DNA from: GCA-2861595 sp035536185 | Lineage (GTDB): Bacteria; Actinomycetota; Acidimicrobiia; Acidimicrobiales; GCA-2861595 | DNA length: 55,392 nucleotides | Assembly: GCA_035536185.1 (NCBI GenBank) | Contig: DATLOM010000043.1 | Span: 1 to 55,392 of the forward strand | Direction: 5' to 3' | Shown: piece by piece, positions 8,136-16,748 of the stretch | Layout of the letters: every line of letters starts with the position of its first letter | Position numbering within the stretch: position 1 is the stretch's first letter | The notes under the pieces: model-generated | Databases searched by the model: none | Told to the model about the DNA's origin: nothing | The model's input: only the letters and a program-made list of their open reading frames with translations | Translations under genes and position numbers: made by a program

Positions 8136-8259
8136 TCGCTCGTCCTCCTGAGGGTGTACCAAGCCCATCGGCACCATCCGCCCAAGCAACAAACAACGGT
8201 CCATCAACATACGAAATGGCCCTAAAGGAGTGGTCACGGCGGCCGAGTGGACGGTTTGG

Positions 8260-8295
8260 GAGCAAAAACCGGTGCTAATACAACGTTTTTTGCTC
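8260..8295. repeat. AT-rich inverted repeat
   Basis: GAGCAAAAAC at 8260-8269 is matched by GTTTTTTGCTC at 8285-8295, leaving a loop of about 15 bases. It stands out as AT-rich in a GC-rich region. It begins 12 bases past the stop of the exonuclease gene and lies 125 bases upstream of the response regulator start. It could be a weak terminator or an operator; it lacks the GC stem of a standard intrinsic terminator. Confidence 0.5.
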
Positions 8296-8306
8296 ACAGA
8301 GAGGGG

Positions 8307-9227
8307 TCACAGCGCTTCTGGGGCCCTTCGGCGGGCCAGGGCGGCGGCGCGCTCCGGCATCTGGGGGGCGTCGAGACGGCGGCAGATGTCGTCGAACGCC
8401 GGCGCCGGCCCCGTCCACCGCAGCTCGTCGACGGTCGTGAGGAGGCTGCGGTCGACCACCAGAGTCGCCAGGGTTCGGAAGGCCAGGGCCTTGTCCCAGT
8501 TGCCGGCAAGGGTGTTGGCCAGCTGGCGGGCGGAGCGCACGTCGACGTCCCAACGCTCACCCAGGCGGGGGATCTGCTCCAGGTGGGCGTAGTGGTGCAG
8601 AACCGTGGCCGCCGAACGGGCGCCCCAGCCGGGCAGGCCCGGGAAGCCGTCGGCGGAATCGCCCACGAGGGCCAGCCAGTCGGGGATCGACGGCGGCGAC
8701 ACGCCGAACTTCGTGACCACGCCAGCCTCGTCGTACACGGTCTCGCGCCGGCGGTCGAGCTGGACGACCCGATCGCCGACTACGCACTGGGCCAGGTCCT
8801 TGTCGGGGGTGCAGATGACGACCTGCTGGACGGTGGGGTCCTCGGCAGCCACGAGGGCGGCCGAGGCCAGGGCATCGTCGGCCTCGAGGTCGACCATGGC
8901 CCACACCCGTACCCCCATGGCCTCCAACGCCTCCTCGAGCAGCGGGAACTGGGCCAGCAGGTCTTCGTCCACGCCGCTGCCGTCCTTGTAGGCGGGCCAC
9001 AACTGGTTGCGGAACGACTCGATGACGTGGTCGGTGGCGACGCCGACATGGGTGGCGCCCTGCTCGATGAGGGTGAGGACGGAACCGAGAACGCCACGGG
9101 TGGCGGCGGTGCGTGAGCCCTTTGCCCTGACTTCGGAAGGAAGTCCGTAGTGGTGGCGGAACAGCTCGTAGGTCCCGTCGACCAGATGCACCCGTATCCC
9201 GCTGAGTAGTACGCCCATCAGCCCCAT
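8307..9227 (-). CDS. Stand-alone 5'-3' exonuclease (Pol I N-domain / flap endonuclease family)
   Basis: A 306-residue protein resembling the 5' nuclease domain of DNA polymerase I without the polymerase. HLVDGTYELFRHHY carries the first metal-binding Asp. ATDHVIESFRNQLWPAYKD matches the FD...FR..l...YK region, DLEADDALA the acidic cluster and TPDKDLAQCV the second cluster. The helix-hairpin-helix region GDSADGFPGLPGWGARSAATVL follows. Such proteins process flaps and RNA primers. Two ATGs (9227, 9218) are possible starts. It lies 78 bases after the ATPase gene on the same strand. Confidence 0.87.
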   Translation of the reverse strand: MGLMGVLLSGIRVHLVDGTYELFRHHYGLPSEVRAKGSRTAATRGVLGSVLTLIEQGATHVGVATDHVIESFRNQLWPAYKDGSGVDEDLLAQFPLLEEALEAMGVRVWAMVDLEADDALASAALVAAEDPTVQQVVICTPDKDLAQCVVGDRVVQLDRRRETVYDEAGVVTKFGVSPPSIPDWLALVGDSADGFPGLPGWGARSAATVLHHYAHLEQIPRLGERWDVDVRSARQLANTLAGNWDKALAFRTLATLVVDRSLLTTVDELRWTGPAPAFDDICRRLDAPQMPERAAALARRRAPEAL

Positions 9228-9305
9228 CGTCGCAGGTAGCCGTCCCGGCCAGCGCGTTGGCGCAGCCCGTCGAGAAGTCGACGAGGCGGCACGCGCCGGG
9301 CCCCG

Positions 9306-10409
9306 TCAGGTGCGGCGGCGAACCCATTCGGCATACAAGGGATCCACGAGACGGATCTTGCCCCCGACGTCATGGGCGTGGCCACGGTCGACCAATGCGG
9401 TGACGGCGCCGCGGGCACCGCCCTTGGACAGGCCAAGTCGTTCCGTGTAGCTCCCCGTGGGCGGTTCCCCGGCAGCCAGGACGCGCGCCATCTTCCGCTG
9501 ACCCGGCTCCAGCCCGGACTCGAGCGCGGTGAACTCGGCCGCCGAGCGCGCCAGCACGCGGTCCAGCGCTGCCGCCCAGGTGCTCAGATCGGCGGCGGTG
9601 CCTTCGGGAGTTAGTTGCCACAGGGCGTCGGCGAGGAAGGCGACCCGCTGGGGATGGCCGGCGGCCAGGCCCACCAGGGCGCCCAGCGCCGGCCCGGCGT
9701 CTCGGCCGGTTGCGTCGAAGCGGTCGCCCACGAAGCCCGCCGCTACGGACGCCGCCAGCGAACCCAGCGCCAGCTGCTCGGCCTGGCCGAACAGCGGTCG
9801 GGCCCGATCCGAGAAGATGGTCCGCAGGATGGACTGCTCCGAGCCGGCAAACAGGTACGACACCCGGTCGCGCTGGTGCTGGATCCGTGACCGCAGGATG
9901 GCGTCGGCGTTGGGAATCGACCCTATGGCCTGGAACTCGTCGAGAACGACCAACACACGGGTCCCCACCTTGTCCGCCGCCTCGTAGGGCAGGTCCAGGA
10001 GCCGCTCTAGCACCGGTGTCGCCTCCTCGGCCCGTCTCGGTTGGAAGGCCACACCACCGAGGCTGGTCGAGAACCCGAGGGTGGACAGGCCGTCGACAGC
10101 GCGGCGCAGAAGCCGGCCGAGCGCCGTCGCCGGCAGCTGCCGGTAGGCGTCATGAAGACGCCGGGCCAAGTCGTCGATCGTGAGCACGCCCTCCAGGTCC
10201 ACGCGTACGACTGCCAGGTCCCCTGTCCGCTCGGCATCCGCCGCCAAGCGCCCGATGAGGCTCGTCTTGCCGTACCGCCGCGGCCCGTGGAGGAGCACGA
10301 AGCGGCCATGGGCGGCCCGGTCCGCCAGGGTGGCCAACTCGTCGTCGCGGCCGGACACCTCGTCTGGAGGAAGCGGTCCATCGAAGATGAAGGGCGACGT
10401 GGCACTCAT
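9306..10409 (-). CDS. P-loop ATPase with C-terminal winged helix (archaeal-ATPase-like)
   Basis: A 367-residue STAND/AAA-type ATPase resembling the family once called 'ATPase predominantly from Archaea'. Walker A is GPRRYGKTS at about residues 42-50. Walker B is VLVVLDEFQAI. FAGSEQSILRTIF is the sensor-like segment. The last 70 residues (from MARVLAAGEPP) read as a winged helix, so the protein may bind DNA. Its ATG sits in the centre of a palindrome cluster, suggesting autoregulation. Substrate and role are unknown; relatives are found with mobile elements and toxin-like systems. Confidence 0.75.
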   Translation of the reverse strand: MSATSPFIFDGPLPPDEVSGRDDELATLADRAAHGRFVLLHGPRRYGKTSLIGRLAADAERTGDLAVVRVDLEGVLTIDDLARRLHDAYRQLPATALGRLLRRAVDGLSTLGFSTSLGGVAFQPRRAEEATPVLERLLDLPYEAADKVGTRVLVVLDEFQAIGSIPNADAILRSRIQHQRDRVSYLFAGSEQSILRTIFSDRARPLFGQAEQLALGSLAASVAAGFVGDRFDATGRDAGPALGALVGLAAGHPQRVAFLADALWQLTPEGTAADLSTWAAALDRVLARSAAEFTALESGLEPGQRKMARVLAAGEPPTGSYTERLGLSKGGARGAVTALVDRGHAHDVGGKIRLVDPLYAEWVRRRT

Positions 10410-10430
10410 GAGTGCTATACCTTAGCACTC
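10402..10430. promoter_or_regulatory. Palindrome cluster over the ATPase start codon
   Basis: Three copies of one half-site alternate here: GCACTC, GAGTGC, then GCACTC again. GCACTCATGAGTGC (10402-10415) is a perfect 14-base palindrome whose centre contains the start codon complement. GAGTGCTA (10410-10417) and TTAGCACTC (10422-10430) form a second, spaced inverted repeat. Binding here would block both transcription and translation of the minus-strand ATPase. The half-site looks like that of the CIRCE element, but the arrangement is reversed, so HrcA is not assumed. Confidence 0.6.
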
Positions 10431-10705
10431 GATAGGTGCGGTCGAATAGCACGTCGAGGCGAAGGAGCTGGCCCGGCGCCGGCACCTCGACGCTGCCCAG
10501 GAACAACCCGCCCCGCGCCCTTCGTTCCACAACTCCCGCGGGTGTTGCTCGCAATTGGGGGTATTTGCGCCGCATGACTAGCCCCGTTCCAGGGCCGAAA
10601 TGGCGAGCACGGACTATCTCCCCTGGCGTGTTGCCGCGCCGAAGGAGAACTTGAGACAACAAACCAACAACAACAGGGCCCACCGCCCAACAAAGGGGAT
10701 CCGAA

Positions 10706-11239
10706 ATGAAGCTCACCAAGACTCTCGCAGCAACAGTCACCGGACTCGCCCTGAGCGCCGCAGTCGCCGCGCCGGCCTCCGCCGTGGTCGACCCCACGCC
10801 GACCGTCACCACCATCACCCTCAACGGGGGCGGCCTGAGTATCGACGGCCCGGCCTCGGCATCGGGTTCAGGATCCGTCACTCCCGGGTCCACGATGACT
10901 GTAACCATCGAAGACACCTCGGTCACCGACAGCAGAGGCCTGCTCTCCGGCTGGACGGCGACCGGCGCCTCCACTGACTTCTTCAACGGCACCTACAGCA
11001 TGCCCAAGGCTCTCTTCACCTGGGCCACCGGAGCCATCGCCACCCCCAACGGAAGCCTCACCGGAGTGACCGCGGCGGCCTCCGTCCCGCTGAACATGGC
11101 GGCCACATTCCCGGTCGCTGTCGCCATTCCGTTGCACGGTGCCGGCACCTTCACCTACCCCGCCACCGTCACCGGTGTGGTCCCGGTCAACATGGTCGCC
11201 GGGGCCTACGTGGGCACCATCACCCAGTCCGTCATCTGA
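10706..11239 (+). CDS. Secreted WxL-domain-like surface protein
   Basis: A 177-residue protein with a clear signal peptide (MKLTKTLAATVTGLALSAAVAAPASA, cleavage near residue 26). The mature part is Ser/Thr/Gly-rich and beta-strand-like, with SGWTAT at about residue 78 and a terminal strand AGAYVGTITQSVI. This is the layout of WxL domains, which bind peptidoglycan non-covalently, although the classical second W-x-L is absent. The next gene encodes a DUF916 protein, the usual WxL partner, 17 bases downstream. The assignment leans on that pairing. Confidence 0.65.
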   Translation: MKLTKTLAATVTGLALSAAVAAPASAVVDPTPTVTTITLNGGGLSIDGPASASGSGSVTPGSTMTVTIEDTSVTDSRGLLSGWTATGASTDFFNGTYSMPKALFTWATGAIATPNGSLTGVTAAASVPLNMAATFPVAVAIPLHGAGTFTYPATVTGVVPVNMVAGAYVGTITQSVI

Positions 11240-11256
11240 GCAAGGAGAATGGGGCG

Positions 11257-12258
11257 GTGCCCCTCCGCCGCATCATCTTCAGCTCCGTGGCCGTCGCCCT
11301 CACCATGGTGGGGGCGACGGTCGCGTCCGCGCAGGATCGACCCGACCCCGGCCTCGGAATCCGGCTGCTCGAAGCCCCCAGCGCCCGCGCCAATGACCCC
11401 AGGGCCAAGAGCTACATCGTCGACTTCGTGGCGCCCGGCACCAACTTCACCCGCAGCTTCGAGATCTCCAACGGCAGCAGCCGGGCCATGGATGTCGATC
11501 TCTACGGCGGTGCCGCCCGGGTAGAGGGTGGGGCCTTCGTACCGGAGGACCGTGGGGTGGAGAACCGGCTCACGCCGTGGATGACCGTCACGCCTGCCAA
11601 GGCCCGGCTGGCACCGGGGGCCCGGAAGCGAGCACAGGTCAGTGTCGCCGTTCCTGCCAGTGCCACGGCCGGTGAGTACTACGGCGCGGTGTGGGCGGAG
11701 GTTCCGGGGGTGGCTCCTCCCGGCGGAGGTGCCGCGGTGGCCAACCGGGTGGGGATCCGCGTGTACCTGGGCGTAGGGGCCGGCGGAGAGCCGGCCACGA
11801 GCTTCAAGCTCGAGTCTTTCGCGCCCTCCTTGTCGCCGGAGGGCCGGCCGGGAGTGGACATCCGTACCTGCAACGACGGCGGCCGGGCCATCGACCTCAC
11901 AGGCGAGCTGTCGCTGACAGAGGGGCCCGGAGGTGTATCAGCCGGGCCGTTCCGGGGAGAGAAGAGCCTCACGCTCGGGCCCCGGCAGTGCGACCAGGCC
12001 ACGATCCAACTCGACCCGAAGTTGCCCAAGGGCCCATGGCGGGCCTCTGTGAAGCTTCAGTCCGGCGAGGACGAGCGCAAGGCGGAAGCAACGATCACCT
12101 TCCCGGACGAGCCCGGCGGAGGCGCGCCGGTGGACGCCGAGGCAACCGAGAAGTCGTCAGCGGTGAAGGTGGCACTGCTGGTGGGCCTTCTGGTCCTGCT
12201 GGCGGTGGCCACCGTGCTGTTCCTGTTGTGGCGCCGGCGGCGCGAAGCGGACGGTTAG
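11257..12258 (+). CDS. DUF916 / WxL-interacting membrane protein
   Basis: The GTG at 11257 has AAGGAG eight to nine bases upstream. The product has 333 residues: an N-terminal signal peptide ending in VASAQ, then an Ig-like region with YIVDFVAPGTNFTRSFEISN and ATAGEYYGAVWAE typical of DUF916 peptidoglycan-binding domains. A C-terminal membrane helix (VALLVGLLVLLAVATVLFLLW) and RRRR stop-transfer tail complete it. In Firmicutes such proteins anchor WxL proteins at the wall; the same job is inferred here for the product of the preceding gene. It is convergent with the DUF3352 gene. Confidence 0.75.
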   Translation: MPLRRIIFSSVAVALTMVGATVASAQDRPDPGLGIRLLEAPSARANDPRAKSYIVDFVAPGTNFTRSFEISNGSSRAMDVDLYGGAARVEGGAFVPEDRGVENRLTPWMTVTPAKARLAPGARKRAQVSVAVPASATAGEYYGAVWAEVPGVAPPGGGAAVANRVGIRVYLGVGAGGEPATSFKLESFAPSLSPEGRPGVDIRTCNDGGRAIDLTGELSLTEGPGGVSAGPFRGEKSLTLGPRQCDQATIQLDPKLPKGPWRASVKLQSGEDERKAEATITFPDEPGGGAPVDAEATEKSSAVKVALLVGLLVLLAVATVLFLLWRRRREADG

Positions 12259-12269
12259 CACTCCGACCC

Positions 12270-13811
12270 TCAGTCGAAGGTGATCTTCATCTCGAAGCGG
12301 TCGAACTTGCCGTCGTGGCGGGCGAAGAAGCCGAAAGCGTCGAGGGGCTCGAGGTTGGGCTTGATCTCGGTCTCGTACTGGGAGCGCTCCTCGCCTTCGG
12401 CGTCGTCGAGGAAGGCCCTCTCGACGGCTTCGCGGATGGGATCGATCCTCAGGATCATCTGGGCGACGGTCTCGGAGGAGCCCTCGCCGACGACCTTCTC
12501 GTAGGAGGAGGTCTCGCCGAGCTTGGATGACGCCGGCTCCGACAGCTCCTCCAGGTACTCGACGCGGTTGGCCAGCACGAAGCGGTCCTCGAACAGCGCC
12601 ATGGCGGGCTGGATGCCGGGCATGAACGCTTCGGGGACGACGAAGGCGGTGGCGCCCGCGACCTCGCGCTCCTCTAGCTGGACTTGCGCGCTCTTCTCGA
12701 GCGAGCCGACGATCTTGGGCAGCGCGGCCTTGGCGTTGTCCATGTTCGTGGGCTCGATGACGAGGCCGAAGTCGGGGAAGGACTGGCCCTCGGGCACGGC
12801 GCCGGCCACGACGACGAACTCGCCTTCCATCCACGACAGGACGTCGGTCTGGAGGTCGAGGCCGGTCTGGTTCCTGAACTCCTCGGCGAACTCGTCGCCG
12901 TCGCCACCGCCGCTGCCGGTGACGAGCTCCATCACCTGCTTGAACACGCTGGCCACGTCGAAGAACGTGAAGGCGCCGATGGAGTCCTCGGACAGTCCCT
13001 CCGTGATCTTCGGCTCTCCGCCCTTGCCCTCGTTGAACGGCCGGGACACACCCTCGAAGACCAGAGCCTCCTTGGCCGCGTGGAAGTCGAAGGCCACCGA
13101 ACTGGCGTCCTTGAACGCCGTGGTGACGTCGAGGCCCGGGATGGGGCTGGTCGCCTCGGCCAGGCGAAGCAACCCCTGCACATCGGTCCACGCCAGGATC
13201 AAGCGGTCGCCGGCCAACTCGTCGACCACATCGGTGAAGGCCTTGCTGCCGGCCAGGCCGCCGTCGTCCTTCTTGGCCTGGCCCTCGATGACGTCGAGCA
13301 CCTTGGCTTCGTCGGCGGGATCACTCTGGTCGGAGATGACGACGAATCCCTCCACCATGCGGTACTGGCCTTCGAAGTCGCCGCTCGTGCGGACCTTTTC
13401 GATCGCCGCAGTGGCCTTGGCCTCGTCGGTGGTCTGCACCAACACCACCGGGCGGGGTTCGTCACCCCCGTCAGGCGGCAGCAGGGCGAAGGCCACCTCG
13501 TCGCCCAACCACGGCTCGACATCGCGCTTGAAATCGAGACCGGCCTCCTTCACCAGATCGTCGAGGAGTTCGTCGCGGGTCTGGTCGAACTCGCCTTTGA
13601 CCCTGTCCGACGCGGCCGGGAACTTCCGGGCCACGCTCAACAGGTTGCGCTTCTGCTCGATCGAGGGGTCGAGATTGACCGACACGAGGGCGAGAGCGTT
13701 CACCGGGGTGATGCCTGCGGCGCGTGCCGCCTCGTCGGTCTTGTCCCCGCATGCCTGAAGGACCAGGAGAAGGGAGGCGGACAGAACCGCCAGTGCCAGT
13801 TTTTTGCGCAT
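12270..13811 (-). CDS. DUF3352-type lipoprotein
   Basis: A 513-residue exported lipoprotein. The signal peptide ends in a lipobox LQAC with the acylated Cys at residue 21. The body shows the DUF3352 pattern: N-terminal PVNALALVSVNLDP, then repeated modules of the type 'FALLPPDGG..RPVVLVQTTDEAKA' and 'ATAFVVPEAFMPG..ALFEDRFVLANRVEYL'. Function of the family is unknown. It is the last gene of the dnaX-recR run, nine bases after the preceding gene. Confidence 0.75.
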   Translation of the reverse strand: MRKKLALAVLSASLLLVLQACGDKTDEAARAAGITPVNALALVSVNLDPSIEQKRNLLSVARKFPAASDRVKGEFDQTRDELLDDLVKEAGLDFKRDVEPWLGDEVAFALLPPDGGDEPRPVVLVQTTDEAKATAAIEKVRTSGDFEGQYRMVEGFVVISDQSDPADEAKVLDVIEGQAKKDDGGLAGSKAFTDVVDELAGDRLILAWTDVQGLLRLAEATSPIPGLDVTTAFKDASSVAFDFHAAKEALVFEGVSRPFNEGKGGEPKITEGLSEDSIGAFTFFDVASVFKQVMELVTGSGGGDGDEFAEEFRNQTGLDLQTDVLSWMEGEFVVVAGAVPEGQSFPDFGLVIEPTNMDNAKAALPKIVGSLEKSAQVQLEEREVAGATAFVVPEAFMPGIQPAMALFEDRFVLANRVEYLEELSEPASSKLGETSSYEKVVGEGSSETVAQMILRIDPIREAVERAFLDDAEGEERSQYETEIKPNLEPLDAFGFFARHDGKFDRFEMKITFD

Positions 13812-13820
13812 AACTCCAGC

Positions 13821-15260
13821 CTAAGAGGCCGGCACCCGGCTCGTCACCGCCGTCTGCCGGTGCGGAGCTTCGATCGTGGCGGTGACCGGCACCGAGGTGG
13901 CCGGGGCCTCGAGCCCCATCGGCCTGGCCGGTGCGCTCACAGTCTCCTCGCCGCTCTCGAAGCTGCCACCGCCGGTGAACATGGCGCTCCCGTAGAGGAA
14001 CGGAGTGGGATAGAGGAGATAGAACAGGCTGTACGGCTGCTTCTTCACCACCTCGGCCAGCTTCTCCCGCTCGAGGGCGCGCAGCGTGTCGAGCATGGCG
14101 TCCAACAACGAACCGGTGGGGCTCACGAACCAGCTGCCCCCTCGCTCGACGGTGGTGAGGTCGAAATAAGAGAAAGCGGCCTCGGAGAAGGGCTGATCCT
14201 CGCTCTCGGCGTCCCGGCACATCGGCGGCAATCCGTCTTCCAGCAGGCCGTCGATCTTGACGCACCGGCCGTCGTAGTCGAAGACGAAGGGTTCTTGCCC
14301 GCTGGTCACCTTCACCGTCAGGCGCTTGATGGTCACGCGAGTTTCGCCTTCCTTGTTGGGACCGCTCTCCAGCTCCAACGTGGGAACCTCGGCCTGCACC
14401 CCTTGATCCCGCATTTCGGCCACGGCTCGGTCGGCGGCGGGCAGGAAGAGGGGCGCGTAGTCGTGGAGAGCGTCAGCCTCGCCCGGTGGTGTCAGCTCGA
14501 TGACCCGGCGGACGTCGAAGGCGGCCGCCGCCGCGGCAACCTGCCGCACCGCATCTTCGGGCGAGGAGGCACCCTTGGGAACCACGCCATGGCCGAACTT
14601 CGGCACCTCAGCGCCTGAGTCACGCCGGGCCAGCTCGGCGGCCGTGTAACCCAGGCTCACGAACCAGTCGCCGTCACGGCGCACCGCGACGAGCACCACC
14701 TCACCACCAGAGAGATCGGCGGGCGGGGGCGACGAGATGGAGCCCGGATCAGCGACCAGGTCCTTCAGCAACGGGCCTATCGGCAGCTCCTCTCCGCTTA
14801 CGCGGAGACGGATACTGCCCTTGGTGGCCCGCACGGCGGCGATGTCGTCGCTCAGGCGTTCGGAACCCAGTTCCAGGCCCTCGACCGTGAGGTCGGCGCC
14901 GGCCACGTGGGCGAGGTCAAGTCGCTCGTCGACGATCCCCAGGCGGCGCAGCTGGTCGCCCAGCTCGACGGTGCGGCCCCGCAGCACCGCTCGCTCGGCG
15001 GGAACGAGAGCCTCCAGCGCACCCAGCACGTCCTCGTTCACCAGGGCGTCCACCAGCTTCTGCACCGCCGACTCGGGACTGTCCTCTCCTCCGTCGCTGG
15101 TCAGGGCGGCCAGGCCGAAGAGGCCGGCGACGAGGGCGACGACCACACCGAGGGCGATTCCAGCCTTCCTCCAAGGTGCCCGAGTCGTGCCAGCAGAGGC
15201 CTCGGGTGCAGAAGGTACGTAGCTCTCGAGACCGTTGTCGGGGCCCCCTGGGTCGGTCAT
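13821..15260 (-). CDS. Membrane-anchored extracytoplasmic protein of unknown function
   Basis: A 479-residue protein starting at the ATG at 15260 with AGGGAG upstream. About 31 cytoplasmic residues (PGGPDNGLESYVPSAPEAS) are followed by one helix (AGIALGVVVALVAGLFGLAAL) and a large outside domain. SPESAVQKLVDALVNEDVLGALEALVPAER near the start looks like a lumazine/NTF2-like 'two-fold' module. It recurs near residue 250 (SPEDAVRQVAAAAAAFDVRRVIELTPPGE), so there appear to be two repeats. I do not recognise the family. Its start overlaps the stop of the upstream gene as ATGA. Confidence 0.7.
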   Translation of the reverse strand: MTDPGGPDNGLESYVPSAPEASAGTTRAPWRKAGIALGVVVALVAGLFGLAALTSDGGEDSPESAVQKLVDALVNEDVLGALEALVPAERAVLRGRTVELGDQLRRLGIVDERLDLAHVAGADLTVEGLELGSERLSDDIAAVRATKGSIRLRVSGEELPIGPLLKDLVADPGSISSPPPADLSGGEVVLVAVRRDGDWFVSLGYTAAELARRDSGAEVPKFGHGVVPKGASSPEDAVRQVAAAAAAFDVRRVIELTPPGEADALHDYAPLFLPAADRAVAEMRDQGVQAEVPTLELESGPNKEGETRVTIKRLTVKVTSGQEPFVFDYDGRCVKIDGLLEDGLPPMCRDAESEDQPFSEAAFSYFDLTTVERGGSWFVSPTGSLLDAMLDTLRALEREKLAEVVKKQPYSLFYLLYPTPFLYGSAMFTGGGSFESGEETVSAPARPMGLEAPATSVPVTATIEAPHRQTAVTSRVPAS

Positions 15261-15625
15261 CGAACTCCCTTTTCGTGTTTGACGCGAAAGACAAGGAACC
15301 CGGCTCCCGCAAGGGCGAGGATACCGGCTGCCACGGCGGCGTCCACTCCGGGTGCGGTTCGCAGCGAGGTTGTCCGCAGGAGGACCCCGGCGGCCACGGC
15401 CACAGCTCCGGTGACGGCCCCGAGGGCGGCGACCAGCAGGCGCCGGCGAGCCAGTGCCGCAACCCACACCGTCGCCGCCAGGAATGGGGTGAAGAGGAAC
15501 ACGGCCAGCAGGATTCGTGCCTCCCTGTCACCGGACAGGCCGACCTCGTGCAGGGTGCGGGCGAGCTCCAGCCCGGAGCGGGAGCGACCCGTGCGGCTCC
15601 AGGGGAGGAACCCGGCGGCGGCCAC
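15257..15625 (-). CDS. Small multi-pass membrane protein
   Basis: From the GTG at 15625 the product is 122 residues with at least three hydrophobic segments (ILLAVFLFTPFLAATVWVAALA, LLVAALGAVTGAVAVAAGVLL, DAAVAAGILALAGAGFLVF). The frame is open upstream and gives another hydrophobic stretch (ATALTVIGSIGVAAAGFLPW). A CTG at 15688 overlaps the recR stop as CTGA. Use of that CTG would complete a fourth helix, so the GTG start may be too short. No function is recognised. Confidence 0.6.
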   Translation of the reverse strand: MAAAGFLPWSRTGRSRSGLELARTLHEVGLSGDREARILLAVFLFTPFLAATVWVAALARRRLLVAALGAVTGAVAVAAGVLLRTTSLRTAPGVDAAVAAGILALAGAGFLVFRVKHEKGVR

Positions 15626-15684
15626 ACCGATGCTCCCGATGACGGTAAGGGCGGTGGCGTTCCGCTCGGCCCGCGAGCCGGCGG

Positions 15685-16338
15685 TCAGCCCTCGACCTCC
15701 CGGCGGCCCGACAGGGCGCGGCCGAGAGTCAGCTCGTCGGCATACTCGAGGTCACCACCGACGGGAAGGCCGCTGGCGATACGGGTCGTCTTGACTCCGA
15801 GCGGCGTGAGCAGCCGGGCCAGGTACATGGCCGTGGCCTCACCCTCGATGTTGGGGTTCGTGCAGAGGATCACCTCGGTGATGCCCTCGGCGCCGATGCG
15901 GGCGAGCAGCTCACGCACCCGGAGCTGATCGGGCCCCACGCCCTCGATGGGGTTGATGGCGCCCTGGAGCACGTGGTACCGGCCGGAGAACTCCTGGGTC
16001 TTCTCGACGGCGACGATGTCCCGCGGCTCCTCCACCACGCAGACGACGGTGGCGTCGCGCCTCGAGTCGAGACAGAGGTCGCACAAGGCGCCGGCGTCTC
16101 CGCCTCCGTCTCCGTCGGCCCCAGGGCCGGTGCCGGCGGTGATCTCGGCCACGTTGAAGCAGCGCCGGCAGAACGAGACCCTCTCCTTGACCTCGTTGAT
16201 CGCCGAGGAGAGCCGCTGGGCGTCCTCCTTGGACAGCTTGAGGAGGTGGAAGGCGATCCGCTGCGCCGACTTCGGCCCCACACCCGGCAGCCGGCCGAGC
16301 TCGTCGATCAGCCCTTGCACCGGGCCGGCGTACATCAT
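15685..16338 (-). CDS. recR: Recombination protein RecR
   Basis: RecR acts with RecF/RecO to load RecA at gaps. Features in order are the helix-hairpin-helix LGRLPGVGPKSAQRIAFHLL, a four-Cys zinc finger, and a Toprim domain starting at VCVVEEPRDIVAVEKT. The zinc-finger pairs are C57/C60 and C86/C89. The spacing of 25 residues between the pairs is longer than the usual roughly 10-12 because of a Gly/Asp-rich insert (GADGDGGGDAG). It starts at the ATG at 16338, two bases after the ybaB stop. Confidence 0.95.
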   Translation of the reverse strand: MMYAGPVQGLIDELGRLPGVGPKSAQRIAFHLLKLSKEDAQRLSSAINEVKERVSFCRRCFNVAEITAGTGPGADGDGGGDAGALCDLCLDSRRDATVVCVVEEPRDIVAVEKTQEFSGRYHVLQGAINPIEGVGPDQLRVRELLARIGAEGITEVILCTNPNIEGEATAMYLARLLTPLGVKTTRIASGLPVGGDLEYADELTLGRALSGRREVEG

Positions 16339-16340
16339 GC

Positions 16341-16748
16341 TCAGCCGATGGCGGGCGGAGGGCCGGGCGAGCCCGGCAGGCCCGGCAGGCCCGGAAGGCC
16401 CAGAGCGCTGGTGTCGAGGGAGCCCAACGCCTGCTGGTTCAGCGCCTGCGCCTGGGCCACGGCGTCGTTGCAGGCGGCGACGACGAGGTCCTCCAGCATG
16501 GCGACGTCCTCCGGATCGAGCGCCGCCGGGTTGATCGAGACCTGCTCGAACTGGAGACCGCCGGTCACCCTGATCCGGACTGCTCCCCCGCCGGCCTGGC
16601 CCTCCACGACCTGCTCGGCGGCCGCCTGCTGAGCCTCCACCAGCTGCTGTTGCATGGCCTGGGCCTGCTGGAGAAGGGCGCCGATGTCGAGCCCTCCGGC
16701 CTCGGGCCCGCCGCTTTCGAACTGGCCAGATGGATCGTCGGAGCTCAC
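16341..16748 (-). CDS. YbaB/EbfC-family nucleoid-associated protein
   Basis: A 135-residue protein with the YbaB core: a long helix rich in Gln (LLQQAQAMQQQLVEAQQ), then GGGAVRIRVTGGLQFEQVSINPAALDPEDVAMLEDLVVAACNDAV. These proteins form dimers that bind DNA and are usually encoded between dnaX and recR, as here. A flexible N-terminal tail and a Gly/Pro tail (LGLPGLPGLPGSPGPP) are extra. The GTG start overlaps the dnaX stop as GTGA, which suggests coupled translation. Confidence 0.9.
   Translation of the reverse strand: MSSDDPSGQFESGGPEAGGLDIGALLQQAQAMQQQLVEAQQAAAEQVVEGQAGGGAVRIRVTGGLQFEQVSINPAALDPEDVAMLEDLVVAACNDAVAQAQALNQQALGSLDTSALGLPGLPGLPGSPGPPPAIG

Noticed and set aside
10402..10430. 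CIRCE heat-shock operator
   Set aside because: CIRCE is TTAGCACTC-N9-GAGTGCTAA; here the half-sites face the other way and the spacing differs, and the gene is not a chaperone.
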